A DNA stretch of 64,000 nucleotides from an uncultured Lachnospiraceae bacterium (GCA_910585635.1 CAJUFE010000001.1:62001-126000); one strand, 5' to 3'; counted from the stretch's first letter, positions 40,710 through 49,713 are shown. Notes: a model not told the origin generated them from the letters alone. Numbers and translations are program-made.

Positions 40710-41626
40710 TCGATCAGATCCAGAAAACTATGCTGGAGCAGGTGGCGGACCTGCATGCCGTGCCGGCCGGCGCGTATAATATCCGTGCCAACGGCAAGAT
40801 GGCCGCCCGCAACACCACCGCCAATATCGATATCATCTCCAAGGAGGACGGCAGCGGGATCGACATCAAGATCTTGCCGGGCACCCGCCATGAGAGCGTG
40901 CATATCCCGGTGGTCCTCAGTGAGAGCGGGCTGACGGAGAGCGTATATAACGATTTTTATATCGGAGAAGACTCCGATGTGGTGATCATAGCCGGGTGCG
41001 GGATCCATAACTGCGGCGACCAGGAATCCCGCCATGACGGCCTCCACCGCTTTTTCGTGGGGAAGAACGCCAAGGTCCGCTATGTGGAGAAGCATTATGG
41101 CAGCGGCGACGGAAAAGGCGGGCGCATCATGAACCCGGGGACCCAGATCACCATGGAAGAGGGCAGCTACATGGAGATGGAGATGACCCAGATCAAGGGT
41201 GTGGACTCCACCCAGCGCGACACTACGGCTACCCTGGCCGCGGGCGCAAAGCTCATCATCCGGGAACGGCTCCTGACCCATGGCCGTCAGACGGCGGTCA
41301 GCCGCTTTGACGTGAGCCTGAACGGGGAAGATTCCAGCGCGAATGTGATCTCCCGTTCCGTGGCCAAGGAAGAGTCCCATCAGACCTTCATCTCCAGGAT
41401 CAACGGGAACGCGAAGTGTGCAGGCCATACCGAGTGCGACGCCATCATCATGGACCATGCCAAGATCTCCGCTGTCCCGGAGCTGACGGCTAACGATCCG
41501 GACGCCGCCTTGATCCACGAGGCCGCGATCGGCAAGATCGCCGGTGAGCAGATCGTCAAGCTGATGACCCTGGGGCTGACCGAGGAAGAGGCGGAGGCCC
41601 AGATCGTGGACGGCTTTTTGAAATGA
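40706..41626 (+). CDS. sufB: SufB/SufD-family Fe-S scaffold protein (minimal type)
   Basis: Partner of SufC; the right-handed beta-helix family on which Fe-S clusters are built. A 306-residue short form: core blocks HFYGSG-like KHYGSGDGKGGRI, DTTATLAAGAKLIIRE and the C-terminal GHTECDAIIMDHAKISAVPE and AALIHEAAIGKIAGEQI, the latter holding the family's conserved His/Glu. It lacks the N-terminal extension of classical SufB. SufU, SufS and SufD are not adjacent. This two-gene SufC-SufB unit is the minimal scaffold type described from archaea and Clostridia (established for related systems; applied here by inference). Confidence 0.88.
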   Translation: MIDQIQKTMLEQVADLHAVPAGAYNIRANGKMAARNTTANIDIISKEDGSGIDIKILPGTRHESVHIPVVLSESGLTESVYNDFYIGEDSDVVIIAGCGIHNCGDQESRHDGLHRFFVGKNAKVRYVEKHYGSGDGKGGRIMNPGTQITMEEGSYMEMEMTQIKGVDSTQRDTTATLAAGAKLIIRERLLTHGRQTAVSRFDVSLNGEDSSANVISRSVAKEESHQTFISRINGNAKCAGHTECDAIIMDHAKISAVPELTANDPDAALIHEAAIGKIAGEQIVKLMTLGLTEEEAEAQIVDGFLK

Positions 41627-41704
41627 GGACCGGATCCAGTCAGAAAAAAAGATAGTACAAATTTCCACACATGCCATGATCTCCCTTATCTTATTTCCTA
41701 AAAA

Positions 41705-41800
41705 GCCGATATACCATATGAGACCATGAGGATGAGACCAGGGTCAAGATACCTTTTGACCCTGGCATCCGAGCATAGGGACATCACAGATCTCGGATGC
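41705..41800 (+). promoter_or_regulatory. Sigma-D-like -10 box and two hairpins ahead of the FliD-like gene
   Basis: GCCGATAT at 41705-41712 is an exact match to the flagellar sigma-D/sigma-28 -10 element, but no TAAA -35 box is found at 14-16 bases upstream. Downstream lie two perfect hairpins: CCAGGGTCAA/TTGACCCTGG (41738-41765) and GCATCCGAG/CTCGGATGC (41765-41800), which share one base. The first could also end the sufCB transcript, though no T-run follows it. Confidence 0.4.
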
Positions 41801-41871
41801 ACAGGGAAGGGATGCCCTTTACATCAAGCATAAAGATCAAGGTATGTGACATACCGGAAAGGAGAGATCAT

Positions 41872-42813
41872 ATGTCATCAGTTAGTGGAGCATCCAGCTA
41901 CAACTATTATGATTACAACAGTTGGATGAACAGTTCATCCTGGGCAGACAAAGCCAATAGCGAAGCCGATAAGCTGAAAGAAGAGCTTGGGATCAAGGAT
42001 ACCAGCAGCACATCCAGCAGTACCAGCACCTCCAGTTCGACCAGCCAGGCGGCCGGCAGCGTGTCCGGGTTCCTCCTGGGCTATCAGACCAGGCTGGAGG
42101 ATCTGGAGAGCGCAGCAGGCAAGCTCCAGTTCTACCAGAAGGACAATGTCTTCGATAAGTTCGACAAGGCCCTTGCAGATGTGGCCGCGGACCCGGAGAA
42201 GGGGACCGCATCCGCCACCAAGGCGCAGGATGACGTTATCTCGGCGGTGGGCGATCTGGTGAAGAAGTATAACAGCACGATCTCCTACTTAAAGAGCAAC
42301 ACCGGTCTGGGCAGTGGGATCACCAGCCAGATCGAGAACCTGCAGCGGGCTATGCCCTCTGAGAAGACCTTAAAGGCCATCGGTATCACCTACGACACCA
42401 GCGGCAACATGAAGTTCGACGAGAGCGCCCTGCGCACCGCCATGGATAACGCCCTGGATAAGGCGGCCGGTAACGAGAAGGATTTCGACCTGGAAGCCAA
42501 GTGGGGTGTAGAGTGGGACCAGGCTAAGGACATCATCGGCGGCCAGTACGGCATCGCCGACCGTGTAGGCGCCAAGGCCACCTCGATCCTGGATTCGTCT
42601 GTTGATAAGATCGTAGGCGGGACCAGCACGGCAGACAAGACGGACAGTGACAAGAAGACAGTGGATAATAACCCTGTTGCCACAGTAGGCACCTCCAGCT
42701 CCAAGGCTACCGGCATGACGGATTCCTTCATGCAGTTCGCCAGCTTTGCAAGGAGCGGCGCCTTCAACCTGTCCAATTACTATGCCGTATCCATGCTGAA
42801 CATCTTAGTGTAG
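41872..42813 (+). CDS. FliD-like (hook-associated protein 2 C-terminal) flagellar protein
   Basis: A 313-residue protein whose middle part resembles the C-terminal domain of the filament cap FliD: VGDLVKKYNSTISYLK, LKAIGITYDTSGNMKFDESA and YGIADRVGAKATSILDS. The N-terminus is instead Tyr/Asn/Ser-rich with a Ser/Thr linker (residues ~45-60), and the C-terminus (SNYYAVSMLNILV) resembles the amphipathic ends of axial proteins. There is no signal peptide, as expected for type III flagellar export. ATG 41872 follows AGGAGA. It is a single gene between a sigma-D-like site and a strong terminator, just upstream of the flagellar operon. It may be a minor cap or a filament-associated protein; real FliD is about 450-900 residues. 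Confidence 0.6.
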   Translation: MSSVSGASSYNYYDYNSWMNSSSWADKANSEADKLKEELGIKDTSSTSSSTSTSSSTSQAAGSVSGFLLGYQTRLEDLESAAGKLQFYQKDNVFDKFDKALADVAADPEKGTASATKAQDDVISAVGDLVKKYNSTISYLKSNTGLGSGITSQIENLQRAMPSEKTLKAIGITYDTSGNMKFDESALRTAMDNALDKAAGNEKDFDLEAKWGVEWDQAKDIIGGQYGIADRVGAKATSILDSSVDKIVGGTSTADKTDSDKKTVDNNPVATVGTSSSKATGMTDSFMQFASFARSGAFNLSNYYAVSMLNILV

Positions 42814-42856
42814 GTGTGTGGAACGATCCATACGGATACGACCGGATCGGACAGAT

Positions 42857-42888
42857 CGCCGGCAGGGCTCTTTCCCTGCCGGTTTTAC
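42857..42888 (+). terminator. Terminator of the FliD-like gene
   Basis: CCGGCAGGG (42859-42867), loop CTCTTT, CCCTGCCGG (42874-42882), TTTTA. Perfect 9-bp stem. Confidence 0.9.
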
Positions 42889-43100
42889 TGTGTCCGCCGG
42901 ATGCGGTAAAAGGCTTGTTAAGATCTTGTAAAAGAAACAGACCCGCAGCCGGTCCTCTTCTTTTTTTCAGGCCTAAATACCTTGATAGAATGCGCATTTT
43001 AGAAAGATACGGTCAAAAAAAGACCTGTAAGATGTGGTTTTCTGCCAGATGATCTTATAAAAATTTTAGTTTAGGATCAGAAGGAAACAATGAAAAGGGC

Positions 43101-43129
43101 TTGACACAAAGGCAATATAAAGGCATAAT
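43101..43129 (+). promoter_or_regulatory. Sigma-A promoter of the flagellar operon
   Basis: TTGACA (43101-43106), 17-base spacer, CATAAT (43124-43129). It implies a vegetative promoter for the long flagellar operon and a leader of about 260 bases before flgB. Confidence 0.75.
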
Positions 43130-43135
43130 TATTTA

Positions 43136-43395
43136 TTATGGCAAGTGGGCAATAAGGTTTACATAACTCGATTGCCCTTTAGGCGTGCAAAGAGGAGGTC
43201 TCTCAGGGCATAGGAGACCAGGCGGAATAAATTACCACACCAACTCACCCCATAATATGAGATAATCATTTCAAGCATCTAAGAGATGACCATTTTGAGT
43301 ATTAAAGAGATGATCAGGAAAAACGATCGCATACGCATTTTCGGAAAACCTGCCCGACAGCATGACCGGGGCCGGTGGAGAGGAGAAAGGGAGCT
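43136..43395 (+). other. Long structured leader of the flagellar operon with 24-bp direct repeats
   Basis: The untranslated leader contains a hairpin GGGCAAT/ATTGCCC (43147-43177) followed by TTT, a second hairpin GGTCTC/GAGACC (43197-43219), and three imperfect 24-bp direct repeats starting GAGAT(A/G)A at 43259, 43283 and 43307. No reading frame or known riboswitch was recognised; I looked for the c-di-GMP aptamer found ahead of some clostridial flagellar operons and did not find its consensus. The first hairpin could act as an attenuator. Confidence 0.5.
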
Positions 43396-43788
43396 ATGAC
43401 AGGTATCTACGGCAACGGTGTTGCCTTATCAGAAAAGGTATTGGATCAGCTTTGGGCCAGGCAGGCCGTGACATTGAACAATATCTCCAACGTGGACACG
43501 CCCGGTTTCAAGTCCCAGTATGTCACCTTTGAGGAGGAGCTGGGCCGCCGGATCAGCGAGGCGAACCAGGTGCGCCGCCATCAGAAGCGGGCGGTGTCCG
43601 ATGCCATCGATCGTTCCAGATCCTGGCTCAACACCACCTGGGATGAATCCAGCCGTCTGGACGGGAACAATGTGGATATGGATCAGGAGCAGGTGGAGCT
43701 GGTGCGTACCGCATATGAATATCAGTTCCTGCTGAATTCCTTCACCAACGACATCACCCGCCTAAAGAACGCGGCCAAGGCCTTCTGA
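43396..43788 (+). CDS. flgB: Flagellar proximal rod protein FlgB
   Basis: Rod subunit adjoining the MS-ring, exported by the flagellar type III system. N-terminal axial motif QAVTLNNISNVDTPGFKSQYVTF (the ANNxANxxTPGYK type, cited as NNISNVDTPGFKSQ) and a C-terminal heptad helix VELVRTAYEYQFLLNSFTND. It has 130 residues, normal. ATG 43396 has GGGAG upstream. First gene of the operon. flgC, which normally follows at once, is instead at 57100. Confidence 0.95.
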   Translation: MTGIYGNGVALSEKVLDQLWARQAVTLNNISNVDTPGFKSQYVTFEEELGRRISEANQVRRHQKRAVSDAIDRSRSWLNTTWDESSRLDGNNVDMDQEQVELVRTAYEYQFLLNSFTNDITRLKNAAKAF

Positions 43789-43905
43789 CAGGACTGGGAC
43801 CCGTCGTCTCACCGTACATAAAAGGCGGTCTACAGACATACAGAAAGAACAGAGCGAACAGAGAGAAGGCGGTCGTCAGACCGGTCTTAAGATAGGGAGG
43901 AGAGC

Positions 43906-44226
43906 ATGGAAGGTGCATCATTCATCACCCCGCTCCAGCTGTGGAGCACGATAGGGGGCATCAACGATACACAGACACAAGGCGCGATGGCGGCAAATGC
44001 AGAGGCCACGCTGTTCAAAGATATCTTTAAAAATGCGATCGATGAAGTGAAGACCACGCAGTACGATGTGGAGCACAAGCAGTACCTTTTGGCCACGGGC
44101 CAGCTGGATGACGCGCACACCTTGCCGATCGCGGAAGCGAAGGCAGGTCTCAGCCTGGATATCCTGATCACGCTCCGGAACAAGACCCTGGAGTCCTACA
44201 ACGAGCTCATGAAGATGAGCGTATAA
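43906..44226 (+). CDS. fliE: Flagellar hook-basal body protein FliE
   Basis: Adapter between the MS-ring and the proximal rod. A 106-residue protein with the family pattern: FKDIFKNAIDEVKTTQYDVE, LATGQLDDAHTLPIAEAKA (consensus xxGxxxDxHxVMIAxEKA) and a C-terminal helix LITLRNKTLESYNELMKM. It starts 117 bases after flgB, preceded by GGGAGGAG, and is followed by fliF. Confidence 0.94.
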   Translation: MEGASFITPLQLWSTIGGINDTQTQGAMAANAEATLFKDIFKNAIDEVKTTQYDVEHKQYLLATGQLDDAHTLPIAEAKAGLSLDILITLRNKTLESYNELMKMSV

Positions 44227-44286
44227 AAGACCTTGGATGACAAGGCATATAGAGCACAAGCTATATAGATCAAGATAGAAGGTTGG

Positions 44287-46023
44287 TTGAGAGTCGTGCA
44301 GAATTTTAAAGAGAGCTGGCAGGAGATGTCAGGAAAAACCCGAAATATCATCAAAGCGATCGCGGCCGGGACCGTCGCGATCGCTTTGATTGCGATAATT
44401 GCCTTAAACCTCATGAAGGACAAGGGGTATGGCACCTTGTTCACAGGCCTTAACCAGGAGGAGGCCCAAGAGGTAGCCGCCCTGCTCCAGACCGATGGGG
44501 TCGCGTACATATATGACGACAGCAATGGTTCCATCCGGGTCCCCGAGGCCTCGGTGGACCAGACCAGGGCCACACTGCTCAGCCAGGGATATCCGAAGAA
44601 TGGCTTTGCCTATGATATGTACCTGGATAATACCGGCCTGATGACCACGGAATCCGATAAAGAGCGGATCTCCGTCTACGATCTTCAGGATCGTTTAGGC
44701 GCTACGATCCGTCTGTTCGAGGGCGTGCAGGATGCGAAGGTGAACGTGGTCGTGGCCACGGAACAGAAGTTTGCCTTAGACGACACCTCCGGGAAGCCCG
44801 CCACCGCTTCCGTGGTGGTGACCATGAAGAACGGCAGCACCCTGACCGCCGATAAGGCCCAGGCGGTACGGAACCTGATCGCCCATTCCGTGCGGGGGAT
44901 GAACTTCACCAATGTGACCGTGTACGACGCCGCTACCATGTTGGAGGTGGGCGGCGACTCCGACGGCTCCTCCGGCAGCTTTGCCGATATCACCAGTCTC
45001 ACCACCTTGGTGGAGAGCAATATCGCGGCTAATGTCCGCCGGGTGTTAGAAAAGCTCTACGGCAATGGGAATGTAGAAGTCTCCGTAAAGGGTACCCTGA
45101 ACATGGAGCGCCTGATCCAGGAGGTCACCCAGTACTCCACCCCGGAGAAGATCGACGAGGAGGATAAGACCGGGCTCTTACAGACCGAGGACCTGACAGG
45201 GGAGAACCTGACGGCCGCCGATCAGGCGGCAGGCGGGCTGGTGGGAGCCGACGCGAACGCGGACACCCCCCGCTATACCAATGAAGACGGCACAGAAGCC
45301 ACAGAGGGCGGCTACAGCAATGGCACCGCATCCCGGGTATGGCTATATAATACCTTAAAGGAACAGCGTCAGATCGATCCCGGCGTCTTAGAGGACACCT
45401 CGATCGGTGTCGTCATCCTCACCGATGACGTGGAGAGCGTCACCCAGCAGGACCTGCTGCGCCTGGTGGCCAATTCCGCGGGGATCGCGGTGGAGACAGT
45501 GGCGGATAAGGTGACCATCATCCGCGCCCCCGGGCCTAAGGTACCTGAGCCACAGCAGCCGGGTGAGGATATACAGACCGGCGGACCGGGCGACATCCTG
45601 ATCCAGGCTGTACCGCTCCCCGTGCTGATCGCCATCGGAGCCGGTATCCTCTTATTGATCCTGCTGCTGATCCTCCTGCTGCTGCGCAGGAAGCGCAAGA
45701 AGGTGGTGCTGGAGGGCGACCTGGATGAGGAAGGCCAGGAGAGCCTGGCCCTGTCCGATCTGGGCGTTGACGAGAACGGCCAGCCGGTGATGACCGCCGA
45801 CGGCGCTGCGGCCCTTGGGATGCCAGAGACCGAGGAAGATGAATTCGCACACAATGAAGAGCTATTGAACCTCCGCATGAAGCGCAGCCTGCGCTTGAAG
45901 CAGAACATCGGAGATTTCGTGGACCAGAACCCGCAGATCGCGGCGAAGCTGGTACAGACCTGGCTGAGAGGAGAGGAGGAGAACGATGCCCGAAGCAGTA
46001 CTCGAAAGCGCGCTAAGCAGTGA
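44287..46023 (+). CDS. fliF: Flagellar MS-ring protein FliF
   Basis: Forms the membrane-supramembrane ring of the basal body. An N-terminal membrane helix (TVAIALIAIIALNLM), the YscJ-like ring-building motif domains (GTLFTGLNQEEAQEVAALLQ), a periplasmic region with an acidic linker, a second membrane helix near residue 455 (VLIAIGAGILLLILLLI), and a cytoplasmic tail ending in the FliG-binding part (LRLKQNIGDFVDQNPQIAAKL). It has 578 residues. The start is read as TTG 44287 behind GAAGG; a GTG at 44296 is possible. Its end overlaps fliG by 38 bases. Confidence 0.96.
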   Translation: MRVVQNFKESWQEMSGKTRNIIKAIAAGTVAIALIAIIALNLMKDKGYGTLFTGLNQEEAQEVAALLQTDGVAYIYDDSNGSIRVPEASVDQTRATLLSQGYPKNGFAYDMYLDNTGLMTTESDKERISVYDLQDRLGATIRLFEGVQDAKVNVVVATEQKFALDDTSGKPATASVVVTMKNGSTLTADKAQAVRNLIAHSVRGMNFTNVTVYDAATMLEVGGDSDGSSGSFADITSLTTLVESNIAANVRRVLEKLYGNGNVEVSVKGTLNMERLIQEVTQYSTPEKIDEEDKTGLLQTEDLTGENLTAADQAAGGLVGADANADTPRYTNEDGTEATEGGYSNGTASRVWLYNTLKEQRQIDPGVLEDTSIGVVILTDDVESVTQQDLLRLVANSAGIAVETVADKVTIIRAPGPKVPEPQQPGEDIQTGGPGDILIQAVPLPVLIAIGAGILLLILLLILLLLRRKRKKVVLEGDLDEEGQESLALSDLGVDENGQPVMTADGAAALGMPETEEDEFAHNEELLNLRMKRSLRLKQNIGDFVDQNPQIAAKLVQTWLRGEEENDARSSTRKRAKQ

Positions 46024-47032
46024 GGCGCCTTTATCCGACGCGAGGAGCAAGGCCGCGCTGGTGGTCGTCTCCCTGGGAGCGGACCGAGCCTCCCAGATCT
46101 ATAAATACCTGAGTGAGGAAGATATCGAGGAGCTTACATACGAGGTGGCGAAGCTGGGCAAGACCACTAATGCCCAGGTGGAGGCCACATTAGACGAGTT
46201 TTATAAGCTCTGCCTCACCCATAAGATGATGACAGACGGCGGTCTGGATTACGCCAGGAACGTCCTGGAGAAGGCCTTCGGCGAATCCACCGCCAGGAAC
46301 CTTTTGGAGAAGGTATCCAAGACCCTTCAGTCCAAGCCCTTCAACTTCTTCATGAAGGGCGACCCGAAGGCCCTCCTATCCCTGCTCCAGAACGAGCGGC
46401 CCCAGGTGATCGCGCTGATCATGGCCTACATGGATACAACCCAGGCCGCCCAGATCTTAGAGGAGCTGCCTGACGATAAGCGGATCCAGACCGTCCAGAG
46501 CATGGCGAAGATGGATCGGGTCTCCCCCGAGGCCATCGCCATCGTGGAGGAGGAGATGAAGCGGAAGTTCGCTACGATCATCACCAGCGAGGACAACATG
46601 AGCCTGGGCGGTGTGGACTATGTGGCCGACATGATGAACCATATCGACCGCAGCAGCGAGCGGAAGATCTTCGAAGAGCTGGATAAGTCGGATCCCGACC
46701 TGTCCCAGGAGATCCGCGACAAGATGTTCGTCTTCGAGAACATCCTGGATATGGACGATCGGTCCATCCAGCGTTTCATCCGCGAGCTGGATGCCAAGGA
46801 TGTGGTGTTCGCTTTAAAGAACGCTACCGAAGAGATGAAGACGCTGTTCTTCAACAACATGTCCAAGCGTATGTCCGAGACCGTAAAGGGCGATCTGGAG
46901 ATCACGACGAACGTAAGGCTAAAGGATGTAGAAGAAGCGCAGCAGCGTATTGTTAATGTCATCCGCAACCTTGAGGAACGGGGCGAGGTGATCATCAAGA
47001 AGGGTGGAGCAGACGATGACATCATCTTATAG
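45986..47032 (+). CDS. fliG: Flagellar motor switch protein FliG
   Basis: Rotor protein that meets MotA and sets rotation direction. N-domain binds FliF (ALVVVSLGADRASQIYKYLS), the middle domain has the EHPQ-like segment (LQNERPQVIALIMAYM), and the C-domain carries the torque helix with charged residues (SKRMSETVKGDLE). It has 348 residues. ATG 45986 follows GGAGGAG and lies inside the end of fliF, so translation is coupled. Confidence 0.97.
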   Translation: MPEAVLESALSSEAPLSDARSKAALVVVSLGADRASQIYKYLSEEDIEELTYEVAKLGKTTNAQVEATLDEFYKLCLTHKMMTDGGLDYARNVLEKAFGESTARNLLEKVSKTLQSKPFNFFMKGDPKALLSLLQNERPQVIALIMAYMDTTQAAQILEELPDDKRIQTVQSMAKMDRVSPEAIAIVEEEMKRKFATIITSEDNMSLGGVDYVADMMNHIDRSSERKIFEELDKSDPDLSQEIRDKMFVFENILDMDDRSIQRFIRELDAKDVVFALKNATEEMKTLFFNNMSKRMSETVKGDLEITTNVRLKDVEEAQQRIVNVIRNLEERGEVIIKKGGADDDIIL

Positions 47033-47912
47033 TCCCTATAACTCCCGCCGGGTCATCAAAAGTTCCGATCCGGCCATGCAGCCGGCCATCCAGCTGTATG
47101 AGCCCCCCAGAGAGCTGACCTTGAGCCGGCAGAAGCCGGCCGCCCGCAAGGCCGCCTTTATGCAGTACACCAAGGACGGGCGCGTAAAGGGCGAGTATAT
47201 CCTTTCTCCCCAGGACGCCCCCGAGGCTTATCCGGAGAGCCAGCCCCAGGAGGACTGGAGCGGCGTGGACCAGGAGCTTTTCCGCCAGATGAAGGAAGAG
47301 GCAGAGGAGGCCCTGGAGGCGGCGAAGAAAGAGGCAGAGCAGATCCTTAAGGAGGCCAGGGAGCAGGCATCCCAGATCCTGGAGGAAGCCCGCACCGAAG
47401 GCTACAAGGAAGGATACGGGAATGGCTACCAGGACGGGGAGGAGCGGGCCGGAGAGGCCTGCCGGGCCGAGTTCCAGAAGACCTTATCCGGCTTCCAGGC
47501 TGATATGCGCCAGGCCATCCGCTCCGTAGATACCGCCAAGGAGAATTGCGTCCGCGCCTACTTAGATGAGCTGAAGAACTGCGCCATCGCCGTAGGCGAG
47601 AAGGTCATCCATATCAGCTTAAGGTCCAGCGGCGAGGTCATCAAGCAGATGATCATCTCCGCCACAGAGAAATTGAAGAAGACGGCCTGGGTCAAGATCT
47701 ACATCGACAAATGCGATTATGATATGATGATGGAGGCCGACACCGGGATCTTAGATGAGCTCTCCCGCCTCTCCGACAACATCAAGTTCATCGTCATGGA
47801 TAAAGAGGACCGGGGCAGCTGCATCATCGAGATGCCCGAGGAGATCGTGGACGTGAGCGTCAACACCCAGATCGAAAATATCAAGGACATCCTGGAGAAC
47901 ATCCGGATGTAA
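47016..47912 (+). CDS. fliH: Flagellar assembly protein FliH
   Basis: Stator-like regulator of the export ATPase FliI. A 298-residue protein with a long Glu/Ala/Lys coiled coil (about residues 85-140, including EAAKKEAEQILKEAREQASQ), a short Gly-repeat stretch typical of FliH (EGYKEGYGNGYQDGEE) and a globular C-terminal domain (AIAVGEKVIHISLRSSGE). ATG 47016 is preceded by GGTGGAG and overlaps the fliG stop by 17 bases. It sits directly before fliI. Confidence 0.92.
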   Translation: MTSSYSPYNSRRVIKSSDPAMQPAIQLYEPPRELTLSRQKPAARKAAFMQYTKDGRVKGEYILSPQDAPEAYPESQPQEDWSGVDQELFRQMKEEAEEALEAAKKEAEQILKEAREQASQILEEARTEGYKEGYGNGYQDGEERAGEACRAEFQKTLSGFQADMRQAIRSVDTAKENCVRAYLDELKNCAIAVGEKVIHISLRSSGEVIKQMIISATEKLKKTAWVKIYIDKCDYDMMMEADTGILDELSRLSDNIKFIVMDKEDRGSCIIEMPEEIVDVSVNTQIENIKDILENIRM

Positions 47913-47936
47913 AGAGATAAAAAGGACGGGGAGGCT

Positions 47937-49238
47937 ATGTTTGATAAGATACCCCAATTGATCGGCAAATCGGAGACGATCAGCCACATCGGGAAGATCG
48001 AGAATGTGGTCGGCATGTCTATGGAGGCCTCCGGCGGCCGTTCCAGCATCGGGGACATCGTCATGATCTATAATGAGGAGGAGAACCGGCAGATGCCTGC
48101 CGAGGTGGTGGGCTTTAAGGACGGGAAGATCCAGCTCATGACCTATGAGGCCACCAGCGGCATCGCCTCCGGCAGCTTCGTGCGGAACACCCGCCACAGA
48201 CTGAAGGTACCGGTAGGGGATTTCCTCCGGGGCCGGATCATCAACGCTTTAGGCGAACCCATCGACGGCGGCTCCGGCTTTGAGGTTACCAGGCATTACA
48301 CCGTCCAGAGCCCCTACATCAATCCCTTGGACCGCCCTCCGATCCGGGAGCGGCTGGAGTTCGGGGTCAAGGCCATCGACGGGCTCAACACCATCGGGAA
48401 GGGCCAGAGGATCGGGATCTTCGCCGGCTCCGGCGTAGGGAAGAGTACCCTGATGGGCATGATCGCTAAGAACGTGAAGACGGATATCAATGTGATCGCC
48501 CTGGTGGGAGAGCGTGGCCGTGAGGTCTTAGAGTTCGTCCAGAAGGACTTGGGCGAGGAGGGGATGAAGCGGTCCGTGCTGGTGGTCGCCACCTCCGATC
48601 AGCCCGCCATGCTCCGCATGAAATGTCCGCTGGTGGCCACCACGATCGCTGAGTACTTTAAGGACCAGGGCCTGGATGTGCTGCTGATGATGGATTCCCT
48701 CACCCGTTACGCTATGGCCCAGCGTGAGATCGGCCTGGCGATCGGCGAACCCCCGATCGCCAGAGGCTACACCCCTTCGATCTACGCGGAGTTCCCCAAG
48801 CTTTTGGAGCGCAGCGGGAATTTTGGCAGAGGATCGATCACCGGCGTCTACACCGTGCTGGTGGAGGGCGACGATACCAATGAACCCATATCCGATACCG
48901 TCCGCGGTATCCTGGACGGCCATATCGTCCTGAGCCGTCAGCTGGCTAATGAGAACCATTTCCCGGCGATCGACATCGGCGCCAGCATCTCCCGTCTGAT
49001 GGTGGAGATCGTCCCGCCGGAGCATCAGAAGGCAGCGTCCCGTTTACGGAACCTGTTAGGGCTGTACCAAAAGAACGCGGACCTGATCTCCATCGGCGCC
49101 TACAAGAGAGGCTCGAACCCCGCTCTGGATGAAGCCGTAGGGAAGATCAATGCGATCAATGGATTCTTGCAGCAGGAGATCAACGAGAGCTTTACTTATG
49201 AGGAGACCGTAGAGCGCATCCGCCAGATCGTAGGATGA
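47937..49238 (+). CDS. fliI: Flagellar export ATPase FliI
   Basis: Hexameric ATPase of the type III flagellar export apparatus. Walker A FAGSGVGKSTLMGMIA at about residue 165, Walker B VLLMMDSLTRYAMAQRE, and the type III specific PPIARGYTPSIYAEFPKLLER. At 433 residues it is normal. GGGGAGG lies upstream. Flanked by fliH and fliJ. Confidence 0.97.
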   Translation: MFDKIPQLIGKSETISHIGKIENVVGMSMEASGGRSSIGDIVMIYNEEENRQMPAEVVGFKDGKIQLMTYEATSGIASGSFVRNTRHRLKVPVGDFLRGRIINALGEPIDGGSGFEVTRHYTVQSPYINPLDRPPIRERLEFGVKAIDGLNTIGKGQRIGIFAGSGVGKSTLMGMIAKNVKTDINVIALVGERGREVLEFVQKDLGEEGMKRSVLVVATSDQPAMLRMKCPLVATTIAEYFKDQGLDVLLMMDSLTRYAMAQREIGLAIGEPPIARGYTPSIYAEFPKLLERSGNFGRGSITGVYTVLVEGDDTNEPISDTVRGILDGHIVLSRQLANENHFPAIDIGASISRLMVEIVPPEHQKAASRLRNLLGLYQKNADLISIGAYKRGSNPALDEAVGKINAINGFLQQEINESFTYEETVERIRQIVG

Positions 49239-49254
49239 CGGGGGAGGAAGGACA

Positions 49255-49713
49255 TTGAAACAGTTTCAGTACAGGCTGGAGACCGTCCTGGCCTATAAAA
49301 CCCAGGTCCTGGATAACTTGAAGATCGAGCATGCCGCACTCCTCCAGAGCGTCAACCGCAAGCAGGAGGAGATCCGGGTGTTGGACCGGAACTTAGCCGG
49401 GATGGAAGACGATTTCGATCAGACTAAGGAACAGGGAGCCACCATAGAAGATTATCGGCTCTTCGACATGTGCATCGAGCGCATGGAAGCGATCATCGAT
49501 GAGGAGAATGAGCGCCTCAAGGCCCTCAAGAAGCAGGAGGACGCGAAAAAGCAGGAGGTCATCTTCGCTAAAGTGGATACCTCGAAATTTGAAAAGCTGA
49601 AGGATAAGAAGTACCAGGAGTACCAGAAGGCCGTGGCCAAGGCCGACGAAGCCTTCATCGAGGAGTTCATCTCCAACACCGCCAGACAGTTCCGGCACCA
49701 GCACAGAGGCTGA
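49255..49713 (+). CDS. fliJ: Flagellar export chaperone FliJ
   Basis: A 152-residue coiled-coil protein that links FliI to FlhA, like the gamma subunit of F-ATPases. It begins KQFQYRLETVLAYKTQVLDN, typical of FliJ, and is helical throughout with many Glu/Lys. The start is TTG 49255, well placed after GGGGGAGGAAGG. The next 131 bases before fliK hold only a purine-rich ribosome-binding region. Confidence 0.9.
   Translation: MKQFQYRLETVLAYKTQVLDNLKIEHAALLQSVNRKQEEIRVLDRNLAGMEDDFDQTKEQGATIEDYRLFDMCIERMEAIIDEENERLKALKKQEDAKKQEVIFAKVDTSKFEKLKDKKYQEYQKAVAKADEAFIEEFISNTARQFRHQHRG

Noticed and set aside
43140..43395. c-di-GMP riboswitch upstream of flgB
   Set aside because: Expected from some clostridial flagellar operons, but the conserved aptamer blocks could not be found; only a chance GCAAAG string is present.
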